DNA from: Amycolatopsis acidicola
Lineage (GTDB): Bacteria > Actinomycetota > Actinomycetes > Mycobacteriales > Pseudonocardiaceae
NCBI RefSeq assembly: GCF_007713735.2
Contig: NZ_VMNW02000034.1
Location: 16,113-80,112 of the forward strand
Length of the DNA stretch: 64,000 nucleotides
Reading direction: 5' to 3'
Shown here: piece by piece, positions 32,958-42,555 of the stretch
Layout: each line of letters opens with the position of its first letter
How positions within the stretch are numbered: the stretch's first letter is position 1
The notes under the pieces: generated by a model
Told to the model about the DNA's origin: nothing
What the model saw: the letters and a program-made list of their open reading frames with translations, nothing else
The model's database searches: none
Program-made: the position numbers and the translations under genes

Positions 32958-35320
32958 TCGGCGAGTGGGAAACGGGGCCACGGCAGGATTTCCGGCTCGT
33001 CCCGGCCGCGCTCACGTTGTGGCTCGGTGTCTTGCTGGGGCTTCTGCTGGGGTGGTGGGCCGCGCTGGCCGCGGCGGTGGTCGCTGTTCTACTGGCGTCA
33101 GGGCTGCTTTGGCGCTGGCGAAAAGTGAAGCCTCGGTGGTTCGCCGGCGCGGCCGCGTTGCTCGTCGCCGGGTTGCTTCTCGGCGGTCCGCTGGCAGCGC
33201 GCCTGCTGGGGGCGGAACAGGATCCGTTGCGCGCCTTGGCTGCCCGTGGTGCTCCGGTGACGTTGCGGGTCACTGTGGACGAGCGGCCGAGGCCGGTGCA
33301 CTCGGCCGGTTATGCCGCTCAGCAGGCGGGCACGCGCACGGTCGTCATCGCGGCGACGGTCCTGCGCGGTGAGTCTGCCGGACGTCCGGTCGCCTCGGCG
33401 GGCCGCGTGGTCCTGCTCGCGCCCTTCCCGCAGTGGGCGAAAGTGCTGCCCGGTCAGGAAGTCACGGCGAAGGGCTCGCTCGCGCCCGCCCGGGGTGCGG
33501 ATCTCACGGTCAGCGCTGTGTACGTGCGAGGGCCGCCGGTCGATCCCGGTGAGGCGCCGTGGTGGCAGCGTGCGGCGGAGTCGGTCCGGGCTGCGCTTCG
33601 TGACGCTTCCTCGGTCCTGTCCTCCGATGCGGCCGGGTTGTTGCCCGGGCTGGTCGTGGGCGACACGAGCGGAGTGTCCGAACAGGTCCAGCGCGAGTTC
33701 ACCGATGCCGGCCTGTCCCACCTGATGGCTGTCAGCGGCAGCAACCTCGCCGTGGTGGCCGGTGCGGTTTTGTTGCTCCTGCGGGTTTTCCGGGTCGGAC
33801 CACGAATGTCCGCTTCGGTGGCGGGTCTGTCGCTGATCGGGTTCGTCGTCCTCACCGGCGGCGAGCCGAGCGTGCTGCGAGCCGGTGCCATGGGTGCCGT
33901 GGGTCTGCTCGCGCTTGCCTTGGGGCGGCAGCGATCCGTGTTACCGGCCTTGGCGACGGCGGTGTGCGTACTGGTGGCGTACGACCCGGCGATGGCCGTG
34001 AACTTCGGCTTCGCGTTGTCGGTACTGGCAACGGCCGGTCTGGTGTTGCTCGCGCCGCAGTGGGCGCGGGCGATGACGAGGCGCGGAATTCCGCCCGGCT
34101 TCGCGGAAGGGTTGGCGGTCCCGCTCGCGGCGTTCGTGGTGACCGCACCGGTCATCGCGGGGATGGCGGGCACGGTCAGCGTCGTCTCCATCGCGGCCAA
34201 CGTGCTCGCTGCGCCGGTCGTGGCTCCGGCCACGGTGCTCGGTGTGGTCACGGCGGTGCTGGCGACGTTCTGGCCGGCGGCAGCGCGGCTAACGGCACAC
34301 GCGGCGGGCCCGGAGGCCGAATGGTTGTTGCTCGTGGCCCGGCACGCGGCCCGGGTTCCGGGTGCGGTCGTGCCCTGGCCGAGTGGCTGGTGGGGCGGCG
34401 TGCTGGCGTTGGTGGTCGTGGCCGTACTCGCGCTCGCGGTACGGCGGCCAAGGCTGCGGATCTGGTTGGCGCTGTTGCTGGTTTGCGTCCTGTTGGTCGT
34501 CGTGCCCGCGAAGGTGATCGCGCCGGGCTGGCCCCCGGCGGGCTGGGCGTTCGTGGCGTGCGACGTAGGACAGGGCGATGCCGAAGTCCTGCCTCTCGCG
34601 GAAGCCGGGCGTGCCGTGCTCGTGGACACCGGGCCGGAACCGGGGCCTGCCGACGAATGCCTGGCGAGGCTCGGCATCGACCGGCTCCCGCTGGTGGTGC
34701 TCAGCCATCTGCACGCCGATCACATCGGAGGCCTCGACTCGGTCTTCGACGGGCGGTCGATCGGTGCGGTCGCGGTCGGGCCGGGCCGGTTGCCCGGCTG
34801 GGCCTGGCGTCAGGTGGCGGAGGTGGCGGCGCGCCACGGCGTCCCGCTGGTGGAACTGGAACTCGGCACGCGCCTGGATTGGCCGGGCCTGACCTTGGAG
34901 GTGCTCGGACCGCGATACATCAACCTGGATCCTGACGAGAACGCCGCCGACGGCACGGAAATCAACAACACGTCGCTCGTGCTTCGGGCCACCACTCCGG
35001 CGGGCCGGGTGCTGCTCACCGGTGACGTCGAGCTGCTCGCGCAAGGGGATCTGCTCGCGGATGGCGTCGATGTGCGTGCGGACGTACTGAAAGTGCCACA
35101 CCACGGGTCGAGGTACTCGCTGCCGCCGTTCCTGGCGGCGGTGGGGGAGAAGCTGGCGATGATCAGCGTCGGCGCGGGCAATCCCTACGGGCACCCGAGC
35201 AAGTCCACTGTGGACACGATCGCGGCAGGCGGTGCGCTCGTCGCGCGCACGGACACCGATGGCGACGTAGCCGTCATCCCGGACAACGGAGAGCCTGCGA
35301 TGGTGCGACGAGGAAAGTGA
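32954..35320 (+). CDS. comEC: ComEC/Rec2 DNA channel protein with metallo-beta-lactamase domain
   Basis: 788 residues. N-terminal DUF4131 with an OB-like domain, then the multi-helix Competence domain (GLVVGDTSGVSEQVQREFTDAGLSHLMAVSGSNLAVV). The C-terminal MBL-fold domain has HLHADHIGG (near 585) and VPHHGSRYS. It should import single-stranded DNA; the MBL domain may degrade the other strand. comEA, comEC and holA are neighbours in many actinobacteria. ATG 32954 overlaps the stop of the small frame upstream. The in-frame motif TCCACTGTGGA (35204-35214) is noted in the findings. Confidence 0.93.
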   Translation: MIGEWETGPRQDFRLVPAALTLWLGVLLGLLLGWWAALAAAVVAVLLASGLLWRWRKVKPRWFAGAAALLVAGLLLGGPLAARLLGAEQDPLRALAARGAPVTLRVTVDERPRPVHSAGYAAQQAGTRTVVIAATVLRGESAGRPVASAGRVVLLAPFPQWAKVLPGQEVTAKGSLAPARGADLTVSAVYVRGPPVDPGEAPWWQRAAESVRAALRDASSVLSSDAAGLLPGLVVGDTSGVSEQVQREFTDAGLSHLMAVSGSNLAVVAGAVLLLLRVFRVGPRMSASVAGLSLIGFVVLTGGEPSVLRAGAMGAVGLLALALGRQRSVLPALATAVCVLVAYDPAMAVNFGFALSVLATAGLVLLAPQWARAMTRRGIPPGFAEGLAVPLAAFVVTAPVIAGMAGTVSVVSIAANVLAAPVVAPATVLGVVTAVLATFWPAAARLTAHAAGPEAEWLLLVARHAARVPGAVVPWPSGWWGGVLALVVVAVLALAVRRPRLRIWLALLLVCVLLVVVPAKVIAPGWPPAGWAFVACDVGQGDAEVLPLAEAGRAVLVDTGPEPGPADECLARLGIDRLPLVVLSHLHADHIGGLDSVFDGRSIGAVAVGPGRLPGWAWRQVAEVAARHGVPLVELELGTRLDWPGLTLEVLGPRYINLDPDENAADGTEINNTSLVLRATTPAGRVLLTGDVELLAQGDLLADGVDVRADVLKVPHHGSRYSLPPFLAAVGEKLAMISVGAGNPYGHPSKSTVDTIAAGGALVARTDTDGDVAVIPDNGEPAMVRRGK

Positions 35321-35345
35321 GGCCTGGCCGCGCGCTCAGGCGACT

Positions 35346-35386
35346 CGGGTGCGGCCGGAACCATTGGGTGGCTTCGGCCGCGCCCG
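35346..35386. terminator. Bidirectional hairpin between comEC and thrC
   Basis: CGGGTGCGGCCG (35346-35357) pairs with CGGCCGCGCCCG (35375-35386), 12 bp with one G-U, around a 17-nt loop. It lies between two convergent genes and can serve both. Confidence 0.65.
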
Positions 35387-35441
35387 GGTCGGCACAAGCA
35401 CGGCGTGGAACGAGAAAGGAGTGCTGCGAACGGACTGATGC

Positions 35442-36704
<1,263 letters not shown>

Positions 36705-36718
36705 CGCGAGGTCCTTTC

Positions 36719-36847
36719 CTCATCTGTCCCGCTGACGCGGGCCGGAATTGGCACCGTGGTCGTCAGCTACCTCGCGGAATCGAGATGACAGGCTGACGCC
36801 GGTTGCCGGGGCTTCATCGGGCCGTTCCCTCTGCCCCTCTGGATGAG
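36719..36847 (-). promoter_or_regulatory. SAM-I (S-box) riboswitch upstream of thrC
   Basis: Read on the minus strand: CTCATCCAGAG opens P1/P2, then GGCAGAGGGAACGGCCC, GATGAAGCCCCGGCAACC, GGTGCCAATTCCGGC and closing GATGAG. These are all the conserved core blocks of the S-box, in order, with the P1 halves CTCATC/GATGAG at 36842-36847 and 36719-36724. The Shine-Dalgarno sequence (about 36710-36718) starts right after P1, so translational control is likely. Confidence 0.95.
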
Positions 36848-36961
36848 CTGTATTCGGTTGTCCGCTTACACGGGGTGCAATGCGTCGGTAACAAAGATAC
36901 GTCACGCGGATCGGCTCACGCCATGCCCATGCGGCATTCGTCACCGTGGGAGGATCGGGGG

Positions 36962-37939
36962 GTGACAGCTTCCACCACCACGGCGCCGCTGCAGCTCGTT
37001 CTCGGCGAGGAGGAGCTGCTCGTCGAGCGAGCCGTACGCGCGGCGCTCGACTCGGCGCGCCAGGCCGACCCGGCCGCCGAGCTCACCCGGACGAAGGTGT
37101 CGGAACTCACCGCTCCCGCGCTGGCCGAGCTCGTCAGCCCGTCGCTGTTCAGCGAGGGGCGCGTGATCGTGCTCGAAGCAGCGCAGGACATCTCGCAGGA
37201 GCTTTCCGACGCGGTGCTGTCCTACGCCAAACAGCCTGCCGAGGGTGTGGTGCTGGTCGTCGTGCACACCGGGGGTGGCCGCAGCAAGGCCGCGAAGGCG
37301 CTGCCCGCGGCGTTGAAGAAGGCCGGGGCGCAGATCACCGAATGCCCGAAGATCACGAAGCCCGCCGAGCGGGAAGCGTTCGTACGCAACGAGATCCGGC
37401 AGGCCGGCGGGAAGATCGACCCCAGCGCGGTCGGCGCGCTGATCGACGCGGTCGGCTCCGACCTGCGTGAGCTGGCCTCGGCCTCGGCGCAGCTCGTCGC
37501 CGACGCCGGGGGCAAGGTCGACGAGCAGGCCGTCCGCCGGTATCACCGGGGCCGGGCCGACGTGACCGGGTTCGCGGTCGCCGAGCAGGCTGTCTCGGGG
37601 GACAGGGCGGCCGCGCTCGAAGCGATGCGGTGGGCCGAGCAGATCGGCGTCCCGCACGTGCTGGTTGCCGACGCGCTCGCCGACGCGGTGCGCACCATCG
37701 CGAGGGTCTCCGCGGCGGGGCGGGGCAACCCGAACCAGATGGCGGGTGAGCTGGGTATGCCGCCGTGGAAGATCCGGAAGGCGCAGGGGCAGGCGCGCGG
37801 CTGGAACGCGGCGGGCCTGAACAAGGCGATGGCCGTGGTGGCCAGGGTGAACGCCGAGGTCAAGGGTGCCGCGGCAGACCCGTCCTACGCACTGGAGAAG
37901 GCCATTCTCGACCTCGCCACCGCCCGCGAACTCCGCTGA
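36962..37939 (+). CDS. holA: DNA polymerase III delta subunit
   Basis: 325 residues of the clamp-loader delta family. An N-terminal AAA+-like fold without a functional P-loop (LVLGEEELLVERAVRAAL; VVVHTGGGRSKAAKAL) is followed by the helical collar domain (DVTGFAVAEQAVSGDRAAALEAMRWAEQIGVPHVLVADALADAVRTIARV, MPPWKIRKAQGQARGW). It opens the beta clamp. The GTG at 36962 has GGGAGG upstream. The order comEC-holA-rpsT is the usual actinobacterial one, with thrC inserted here. Confidence 0.94.
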   Translation: MTASTTTAPLQLVLGEEELLVERAVRAALDSARQADPAAELTRTKVSELTAPALAELVSPSLFSEGRVIVLEAAQDISQELSDAVLSYAKQPAEGVVLVVVHTGGGRSKAAKALPAALKKAGAQITECPKITKPAEREAFVRNEIRQAGGKIDPSAVGALIDAVGSDLRELASASAQLVADAGGKVDEQAVRRYHRGRADVTGFAVAEQAVSGDRAAALEAMRWAEQIGVPHVLVADALADAVRTIARVSAAGRGNPNQMAGELGMPPWKIRKAQGQARGWNAAGLNKAMAVVARVNAEVKGAAADPSYALEKAILDLATARELR

Positions 37940-37997
37940 GCCGAGCCCGCGCCGCGGCGGTTGACCTGAGCGACGGCAGATTCGCGCCGGGGAGGTG

Positions 37998-38017
37998 CGC
38001 TGGCGGGCTGGCCAGCG
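37998..38017 (+). terminator. Short hairpin after holA
   Basis: CGCTGGC-N6-GCCAGCG, 7 perfect pairs, about 60 nt after the holA stop. It is a modest terminator candidate before the repeat array. Confidence 0.4.
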
Positions 38018-38122
38018 GGCAGCTCCGGGCGAGCTGCTCTGTGAGGTGCGCCGGGAGCACTGCCCGGCGGATCGCCCCGCGAGGACCACCTGGCGGAGCC
38101 CGGCGCCCCCCGCAGACCGGCC

Positions 38123-38743
38123 GCGGGAGGCAACCCCGTCCCACCGCCCCGGGAGGCAACCCCGGCACAACCACCCCGAGCGGGCCAGCGCCGGACCGCA
38201 CGACCGCCTCGAGGGGCAACCCCACCAGCCAACCCGAGCGGGGTCAGCGCCGGACCCCACAACCGCCCCGGGAGGCGCCCCCTCCAGTCAGCGCGAGCGG
38301 GCCACCGCCGGACCTCACAACCGCCGCGAGGGGCGCCCCCTCCAGTCAGCGCGAGCGGGCCACCGCCGGACCTCACAACCGCCGCGAGAGGCGCCCCCTC
38401 CAGTCAGCGCGGACGCGGCCCAGCACCGAACCCCACAACCGCCCCGGGAGGCGACCCGCTCCGACCAGCGCGAGCGGCTCACCGCCGGACCGCAACACCG
38501 CCCCGAGAGGTAGCCCCTCCACCAGCCTGAGGGGGGCGAGCGGCGGACTTCGCGAACCGCCCCGGGAGGCGACCTCTCCGACGGGCGCGGGCGGGCCAGT
38601 GCCCGACCGCAGCACCACCCCGGGAGGCGATCCCTCCAACCAGCGCGAGCGGCTCACCGCCAGACGCAGCGCCGCCCCAAGAGGCAACCCCTCCCACCGA
38701 CCCGAGCGGGCCAATGCCCGACCGCAACACCCACCCGAACGCG
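38123..38743. repeat. Tandem array of about ten 57-60-bp hairpin repeats
   Basis: Units begin at about 38151, 38211, 38271, 38329, 38387, 38446, 38506, 38565, 38623 and 38681, plus a partial copy from 38123. Each unit carries a GAGG-(3-6 nt)-CCTC-type stem and a second small stem that is GCGG-N4-CCGC in some units and CGGGC-N4-GCCCG in others, so the pairs change together. Units at 38271 and 38329 are nearly identical; others are diverged. The period is not a constant multiple of three. The array lies between the convergent 3' ends of holA and rpsT and abuts the rpsT terminator. Confidence 0.8.
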
Positions 38744-38777
38744 ACGAAGGCCCGCCGCGGGTGCGGCGGGCCTTCGT
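38744..38777 (-). terminator. Strong hairpin terminator for rpsT
   Basis: Fifteen perfect pairs (38744-38758 with 38763-38777, core CGAAGGCCCGCCGC) around a 4-nt loop GGGT, 68 nt beyond the rpsT stop. It is symmetrical and could also stop transcription coming out of the repeat array. Confidence 0.8.
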
Positions 38778-38844
38778 GCGAAAGCGTCAGGCGTTGGAGC
38801 CACCTGCTCAAGCGAGCCGGCTGCTCAAGCCGTCGAATCGGAGG

Positions 38845-39105
38845 TCAGAGCGAGTTGGCCCGCTTGGCCATCGCGGACTTCTTGTTCGCGGCCTGGTTCG
38901 CGTGGATGACACCCTTGGACGCGGCCTTGTCGAGCTTCTTCGCGGCTTCCTGCTGCAGCTCGATGGCCTTCGCCTTGTCGCCGGAGTCGGCGGCCTCGCG
39001 GAACTTGCGGATGGCGGTCTTCACCGAGGACTTGATCGCCTGGTTGCGCTGGCGAGCCTTCTCGTTGGTGGTGATGCGCTTGATCTGGGACTTGATGTTG
39101 GCCAC
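38845..39105 (-). CDS. rpsT: 30S ribosomal protein S20
   Basis: 86 residues, all-helical and Lys/Arg/Ala-rich: ANIKSQIKRITTNEKARQRNQAIKSSVKTAIRKF and the C-terminal GVIHANQAANKKSAMAKRAN are S20 signatures. It binds 16S rRNA early in assembly. An AAGGAGCG Shine-Dalgarno sequence precedes the ATG. It is convergent with holA across the repeat array. Confidence 0.97.
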   Translation of the reverse strand: MANIKSQIKRITTNEKARQRNQAIKSSVKTAIRKFREAADSGDKAKAIELQQEAAKKLDKAASKGVIHANQAANKKSAMAKRANSL

Positions 39106-39410
39106 GCGGGCGCTCCTTGATCTTCCGGCTTTATTCCGTCACCGCGTTCTGCTGGCCCCGGAACCCCGGGTTTCCTCCCTGGCGGAATGCCACACGGCAA
39201 CGGTCGATAAGATTACCAGCCGGGGTAAGGTCACCCTCGTAGTGCCTAGGGTTCCGTCGCCGTCCCGCCCACCGGACCCACAACCAGGGGCGGCGAGTCC
39301 GGTCCGAGCGGCACCGGCCGGGGGAGCGGGATCCCACCGGTACACCTGATCGGGACAAAAGCCTAGAGGGGCCTGGACCTTTCGCGCCCGCGAAAGGCCG
39401 GAAAGGCTCC
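39106..39410. other. Intergenic region between divergent rpsT and EamA genes
   Basis: 305 bp. A TAATCT hexamer on the minus strand (39210-39215) is the best rpsT -10 candidate, giving a leader of about 100 nt; the -35 is not clear. No reading frame is convincing and no RNA gene is recognised. Confidence 0.4.
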
Positions 39411-40271
39411 GTGAACGGCACCGCCCTGTCCCTTGTCCTCGTCGCCGCCTTCGTGCACGCCGGCTGGAACTTCGCCGCCAAGCGCGTTCCGGACGGCGGC
39501 AGCGCCTTCGCTTTCCTCTACTACACCGTGGGCGCCGTCGTGTGCGTGCCGGTGTGCGCCGTCTCCCTGCTGATCGACCCCGTCCGTCCACAGTGGACCT
39601 GGCTGCTTGCGGCGGTGCTGACGGCCGTCTTCCACGTGCTCTACTCCGTTGTCCTGCAACGGGGTTACCAGGTCGGCGACCTGTCCGTCGTCTACCCGCT
39701 CGCCCGGGGCAGCGGCCCGCTGATCTCCGTGTGCGTCGCCGTCCTCTTCCTCGGGGAACGGCCCGGCCTCGCCGGGCTGGCCGGGGCCGTGCTCGTCGTC
39801 GGCGGGGTGCTGGTGATCAGCAGCGGAAAGGGTTCGCAGGACCGCGCGGCGCGCCGGGCGGGCGTGGTGTGGGGGCTCCTCACCGGTGCCACCATCGCGG
39901 CCTACACGATCTGGGACGACCACTCCGTCAACGCGCTCGCCGTGCCGCCGCTGGTCTACTTCACCCTCGGCACGGTGCTGCAGTCCGCGTTCCTCGCCCC
40001 CGCCGCGCGGCGCCGCGGCGACGTCGCCGAGATCTGGCGCGGGCACTGGCGCGAGGTGGTGATCGTGGGCATCTTCTCCCCGGTCGCCTACCTGCTGGTG
40101 CTCTACGCCATGCGGATGGCACCCGTGAGCCTCGTCGCCCCGGCGCGCGAGGTCAGCATCGTGCTGGGCGGGCTCGCGGCGTGGAAGCTGCTGGGCGAGG
40201 CGAACCCCGGCCGCCGGATCGCGGGCTCCCTTGTCGTGCTCGCCGGAATCGCCGCGATTGCCGCATCTTGA
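39411..40271 (+). CDS. EamA-family (DMT) transporter
   Basis: 286 residues, ten hydrophobic segments in two EamA repeats of five. Repeat 1 ends in SVVYPLARGSGPLISVCVAVLFLGERP and repeat 2 in APVSLVAPAREVSIVLGGLAAWKLLGE. Such carriers export amino acids, nucleosides or other small metabolites. The substrate is unknown. The GTG at 39411 begins right before the first helix. TCCACAGTGGA lies inside the coding sequence (39587-39597). Confidence 0.88.
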   Translation: MNGTALSLVLVAAFVHAGWNFAAKRVPDGGSAFAFLYYTVGAVVCVPVCAVSLLIDPVRPQWTWLLAAVLTAVFHVLYSVVLQRGYQVGDLSVVYPLARGSGPLISVCVAVLFLGERPGLAGLAGAVLVVGGVLVISSGKGSQDRAARRAGVVWGLLTGATIAAYTIWDDHSVNALAVPPLVYFTLGTVLQSAFLAPAARRRGDVAEIWRGHWREVVIVGIFSPVAYLLVLYAMRMAPVSLVAPAREVSIVLGGLAAWKLLGEANPGRRIAGSLVVLAGIAAIAAS

Positions 40272-40293
40272 AGCGCAGGGTAGGTATGGCCTC

Positions 40294-40677
40294 ATGCAGG
40301 TGTTGAGCAGCCGGGTCCTGGTGCGGCCCGCCGATGCGGAGAAGTCGACGGCGTTCTACCGGGACGTGCTGGGCCTGGCGGTCTACCGGACCTACCCCGG
40401 CGGCACCGTGTTCTTCCTCGGCCAGGGGTTCCTCGAGATCGCCGCGCACGGGGAGGCCGGCGTGCAGGGCGAGGGCCTGGCGCTCTGGATGCAGGTCCGC
40501 GACCTGGCCGAGGCGGTCGCCGAGTTGGCCACGCACGGCGTCACGCCGGACCGCGAGCCGCGCCTGGAGCCGTGGGGGCTCCGGGAGGCCTGGATCTCCG
40601 ACCCCGACGGCCTGCGGATCGTGCTCGTGGAGATCCCTGCCGACCATCCATTGAGGACGGACGTGCGTGCGCAGTGA
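40294..40677 (+). CDS. Glyoxalase/bleomycin-resistance (VOC) domain protein
   Basis: 127 residues. Two beta-alpha-beta-beta-beta modules of the VOC fold are visible: VLVRPADAEKSTAFYRDVLGLAV ... GQGFLEIAAHG, and LALWMQVRDLAEAVAELATHGV ... EAWISDPDGLRIVLVE. Probable metal ligands are Glu in FLEI and Glu in VLVEIP. Function within VOC proteins cannot be set (isomerase, dioxygenase or drug binding). TAGGTAT (40281-40287) lies 6 nt before the ATG, giving a leaderless start. The next gene starts 11 nt before its stop. Confidence 0.85.
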   Translation: MQVLSSRVLVRPADAEKSTAFYRDVLGLAVYRTYPGGTVFFLGQGFLEIAAHGEAGVQGEGLALWMQVRDLAEAVAELATHGVTPDREPRLEPWGLREAWISDPDGLRIVLVEIPADHPLRTDVRAQ

Positions 40678-41782
40678 CCTCGTCCGGGCCGTCGCGTGGT
40701 GGGCGGCCCTCGTGCTCACCCTCCTGCTGTTCGCCACCGTCTCCCGGCTCACGCATGGCGGCGGTCCGGACGTCGACAGGCTCGGCGTCGCGACCGTCGC
40801 TTCCTGCGACGAGTACGGGCCGGTCAGCCAGTACGGCGTGGGCACCGCGTACCGATGCACGGCGGATGTCGAATGGGCGGACGGGAAAACCGAGCAGCTC
40901 GTCTTCCCCGCCGGGCACCTGACGCCGGGCGAGCTCGACGTACCCGTCTACGCGGACGGCGGCGACGTCGGCCGCAACGACGTCGCCTGGCCGTCCGTGA
41001 TCCGCCTGCCTGCGGTCCTCGTAACCGGGCTCTTAGCCCTGGTCGCCGCTGTCGGCGCGCTCTACACCACGTATCGCGCAGTCCGGCCGAACAGCGAGCC
41101 GAAGCCTGCCCCCGAGCACACTCGCGTTGCGCAGCAACGGAAAGCCGCCGCCCGGACGCAACGCGACTGGCCCCTCACCGACGCCGATCGCGCCGCCGCG
41201 CCGGTCCCGAGGATCGTCGTGCGGTTCAGGCTGCTCGCCGCGTGGTGTGTGCTGGCCGCGGTGCTCGTGTCGTTGTCGGCGATTCCGCGCTTCGGCGCCC
41301 CGCGCGAGATCCACTTCGTTTCCCCTTGGCCGCAGATCGGGGATGCCCAGCTAATCGACCTTCCGGCGACGGCCGCGGTGATCCTCGGCGCGATCGCGGC
41401 GCTGCTGCTGTATGCGATGGCCCACAGCGCGCGCGACGACGCTGCCCGGATCGCCCGTCACGGTCTTCCTTACCTGGCAAGGAATTCCTCGGCCAAAGAG
41501 ATGCGCCGCGGGCTCGAGCGGCGGGAACGCCGGTACCGCCCGAATAGCGTGGTCATCGGCCTGGTGCTGCTCGGCCTGACCGTATGGGCCGTCGTCCGCG
41601 CCGCGACCGTCGCGACCGGACCGGTTGCGGTCTGGCTCGCCTGCTTCACCGACACCGTGCTCCTGGCGCTGCTCGTGCTCATCTGGCTGGCCACCCGCGA
41701 AAGCCCGCGACACCGGCTTTTACGCTTGCTCGGAACGGACTTAGAGGCGCAAGGAACCAAATCGGGCACTGCGTCGTCGTAG
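40667..41782 (+). CDS. Multi-pass membrane protein of unknown function
   Basis: 371 residues. Hydrophobic segments lie at about 9-26, 110-132, 186-204, 229-252, 294-315 and 319-341. The first extracytoplasmic loop (27-109) has two Cys and a TAYRCTADVEWADGKTEQLVFPAG stretch like that of DUF3592-type proteins. A charged cytoplasmic loop lies between segments 4 and 5. I do not recognise the family with confidence. It overlaps the glyoxalase gene by 11 nt and precedes the YbaB/EspC/WXG100-type genes by 24 nt, so it may be part of a type VII secretion-associated operon. Confidence 0.75.
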   Translation: MRSDLVRAVAWWAALVLTLLLFATVSRLTHGGGPDVDRLGVATVASCDEYGPVSQYGVGTAYRCTADVEWADGKTEQLVFPAGHLTPGELDVPVYADGGDVGRNDVAWPSVIRLPAVLVTGLLALVAAVGALYTTYRAVRPNSEPKPAPEHTRVAQQRKAAARTQRDWPLTDADRAAAPVPRIVVRFRLLAAWCVLAAVLVSLSAIPRFGAPREIHFVSPWPQIGDAQLIDLPATAAVILGAIAALLLYAMAHSARDDAARIARHGLPYLARNSSAKEMRRGLERRERRYRPNSVVIGLVLLGLTVWAVVRAATVATGPVAVWLACFTDTVLLALLVLIWLATRESPRHRLLRLLGTDLEAQGTKSGTASS

Positions 41783-41806
41783 CGGGCATCACGGAGAGGA
41801 GATCGT

Positions 41807-42238
41807 GTGGCCTCGGAAGACATGGCAGCGGCCGAGCAGCGTCTGGCGGAGTACGCGCGGCGCGTGCAGCGGATTCAGCAGAGCGCCGAGCAGAGCCAGG
41901 AACAGATCAAGACTATGCGGGCGCGGGCGGTGAGCCCGGACGGCGTGGTGAGCGTCGTGCTGGCGCCCGGCGGACGGCTGGAGGACCTCAAGCTCACGCC
42001 CGAAGTCTCGCGGCTCGGGCACGACCGCCTCGCCACCTTGATCAAGCAGACGGTGCAGGCGGCCCACGCCGACGCGGCGGCGCAGACGCAGGCGGCGTTG
42101 CAGCCGCTGCTCGGGGAGTCCGACGCGATGGAGTTCCTCAAGGAACAGCTCGACACGGGACTGCGCGAGGAAGAGCCGTCTGCTCCGCCCGCGCCCGGGG
42201 ACGACGACTTCGGCGGCCCGATCATGAGGAGGAACTGA
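41807..42238 (+). CDS. YbaB/EbfC-family DNA-binding protein
   Basis: 143 residues. An N-terminal coiled coil (ASEDMAAAEQRLAEYARRVQRIQQSAEQSQEQI) is followed by the YbaB core (VSVVLAPGGRLEDLKLTPEVSRLGHDRLATLIKQTVQAAHADAAAQ), then an acidic Pro-rich tail. In actinobacteria such proteins commonly precede WXG100/EspC genes of ESX-type loci, unlike the recR-linked nucleoid protein. GTG start with GGAGAGGAG upstream. The stop overlaps the next ATG (TGATG). Confidence 0.82.
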   Translation: MASEDMAAAEQRLAEYARRVQRIQQSAEQSQEQIKTMRARAVSPDGVVSVVLAPGGRLEDLKLTPEVSRLGHDRLATLIKQTVQAAHADAAAQTQAALQPLLGESDAMEFLKEQLDTGLREEEPSAPPAPGDDDFGGPIMRRN

Positions 42239-42555
42239 TGGGGGAGGGTTTCCACTCCACGCCGCAGGATCTCGCCACGCATTCGGCCACCGTGTCCGGG
42301 CTCGGCGACCGGCTGGCCAAGGCCTCGGCCACCGGTGGCGGGGTCGACGTCGGCGGCGAGACGTTCGGGATCATCGGCCAGGCCTTCACCTTCGGCGTGA
42401 AGGGGCACATCACCGAAACCGCGGGCGCGATCGCCGATCTGGCCGCCGGGTTCCGTGACTTCGGCGACGGCGTCAAGCAGGCCGGGCAGAACTACGAGGA
42501 AATCGAAGAGGACATCCGGCTGCTGCTGGCCGAGTTCAAGGTGGAGGACGCGTGA
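42238..42555 (+). CDS. EspC-like type VII secretion-associated protein
   Basis: 105 residues. The N-terminus GEGFHSTPQDLATHSATVSGLGDRLAKA matches the ESX EspC family (DUF2580), helical throughout, with a glycine-rich turn in the middle and an amphipathic C-terminal helix ending AEFKVEDA. Such small helical proteins are secreted or act as partners for large ESX substrates. The start overlaps the YbaB gene stop, and the stop overlaps the start of the WXG100-type gene (GTGA). The three are translationally coupled. Confidence 0.78.
   Translation: MGEGFHSTPQDLATHSATVSGLGDRLAKASATGGGVDVGGETFGIIGQAFTFGVKGHITETAGAIADLAAGFRDFGDGVKQAGQNYEEIEEDIRLLLAEFKVEDA

Noticed and set aside
38123..38743. CRISPR array
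   Set aside because: Units are contiguous with no constant repeat and variable spacer pattern, and no cas genes are near.
37765..39120. Plus-strand open frame of 451 codons through the tandem array, and minus-strand frames with 20-residue repeats
   Set aside because: The repeat unit varies between 57 and 60 bp, so the frame is not kept; there is no start signal, and the frame runs into rpsT on the other strand.
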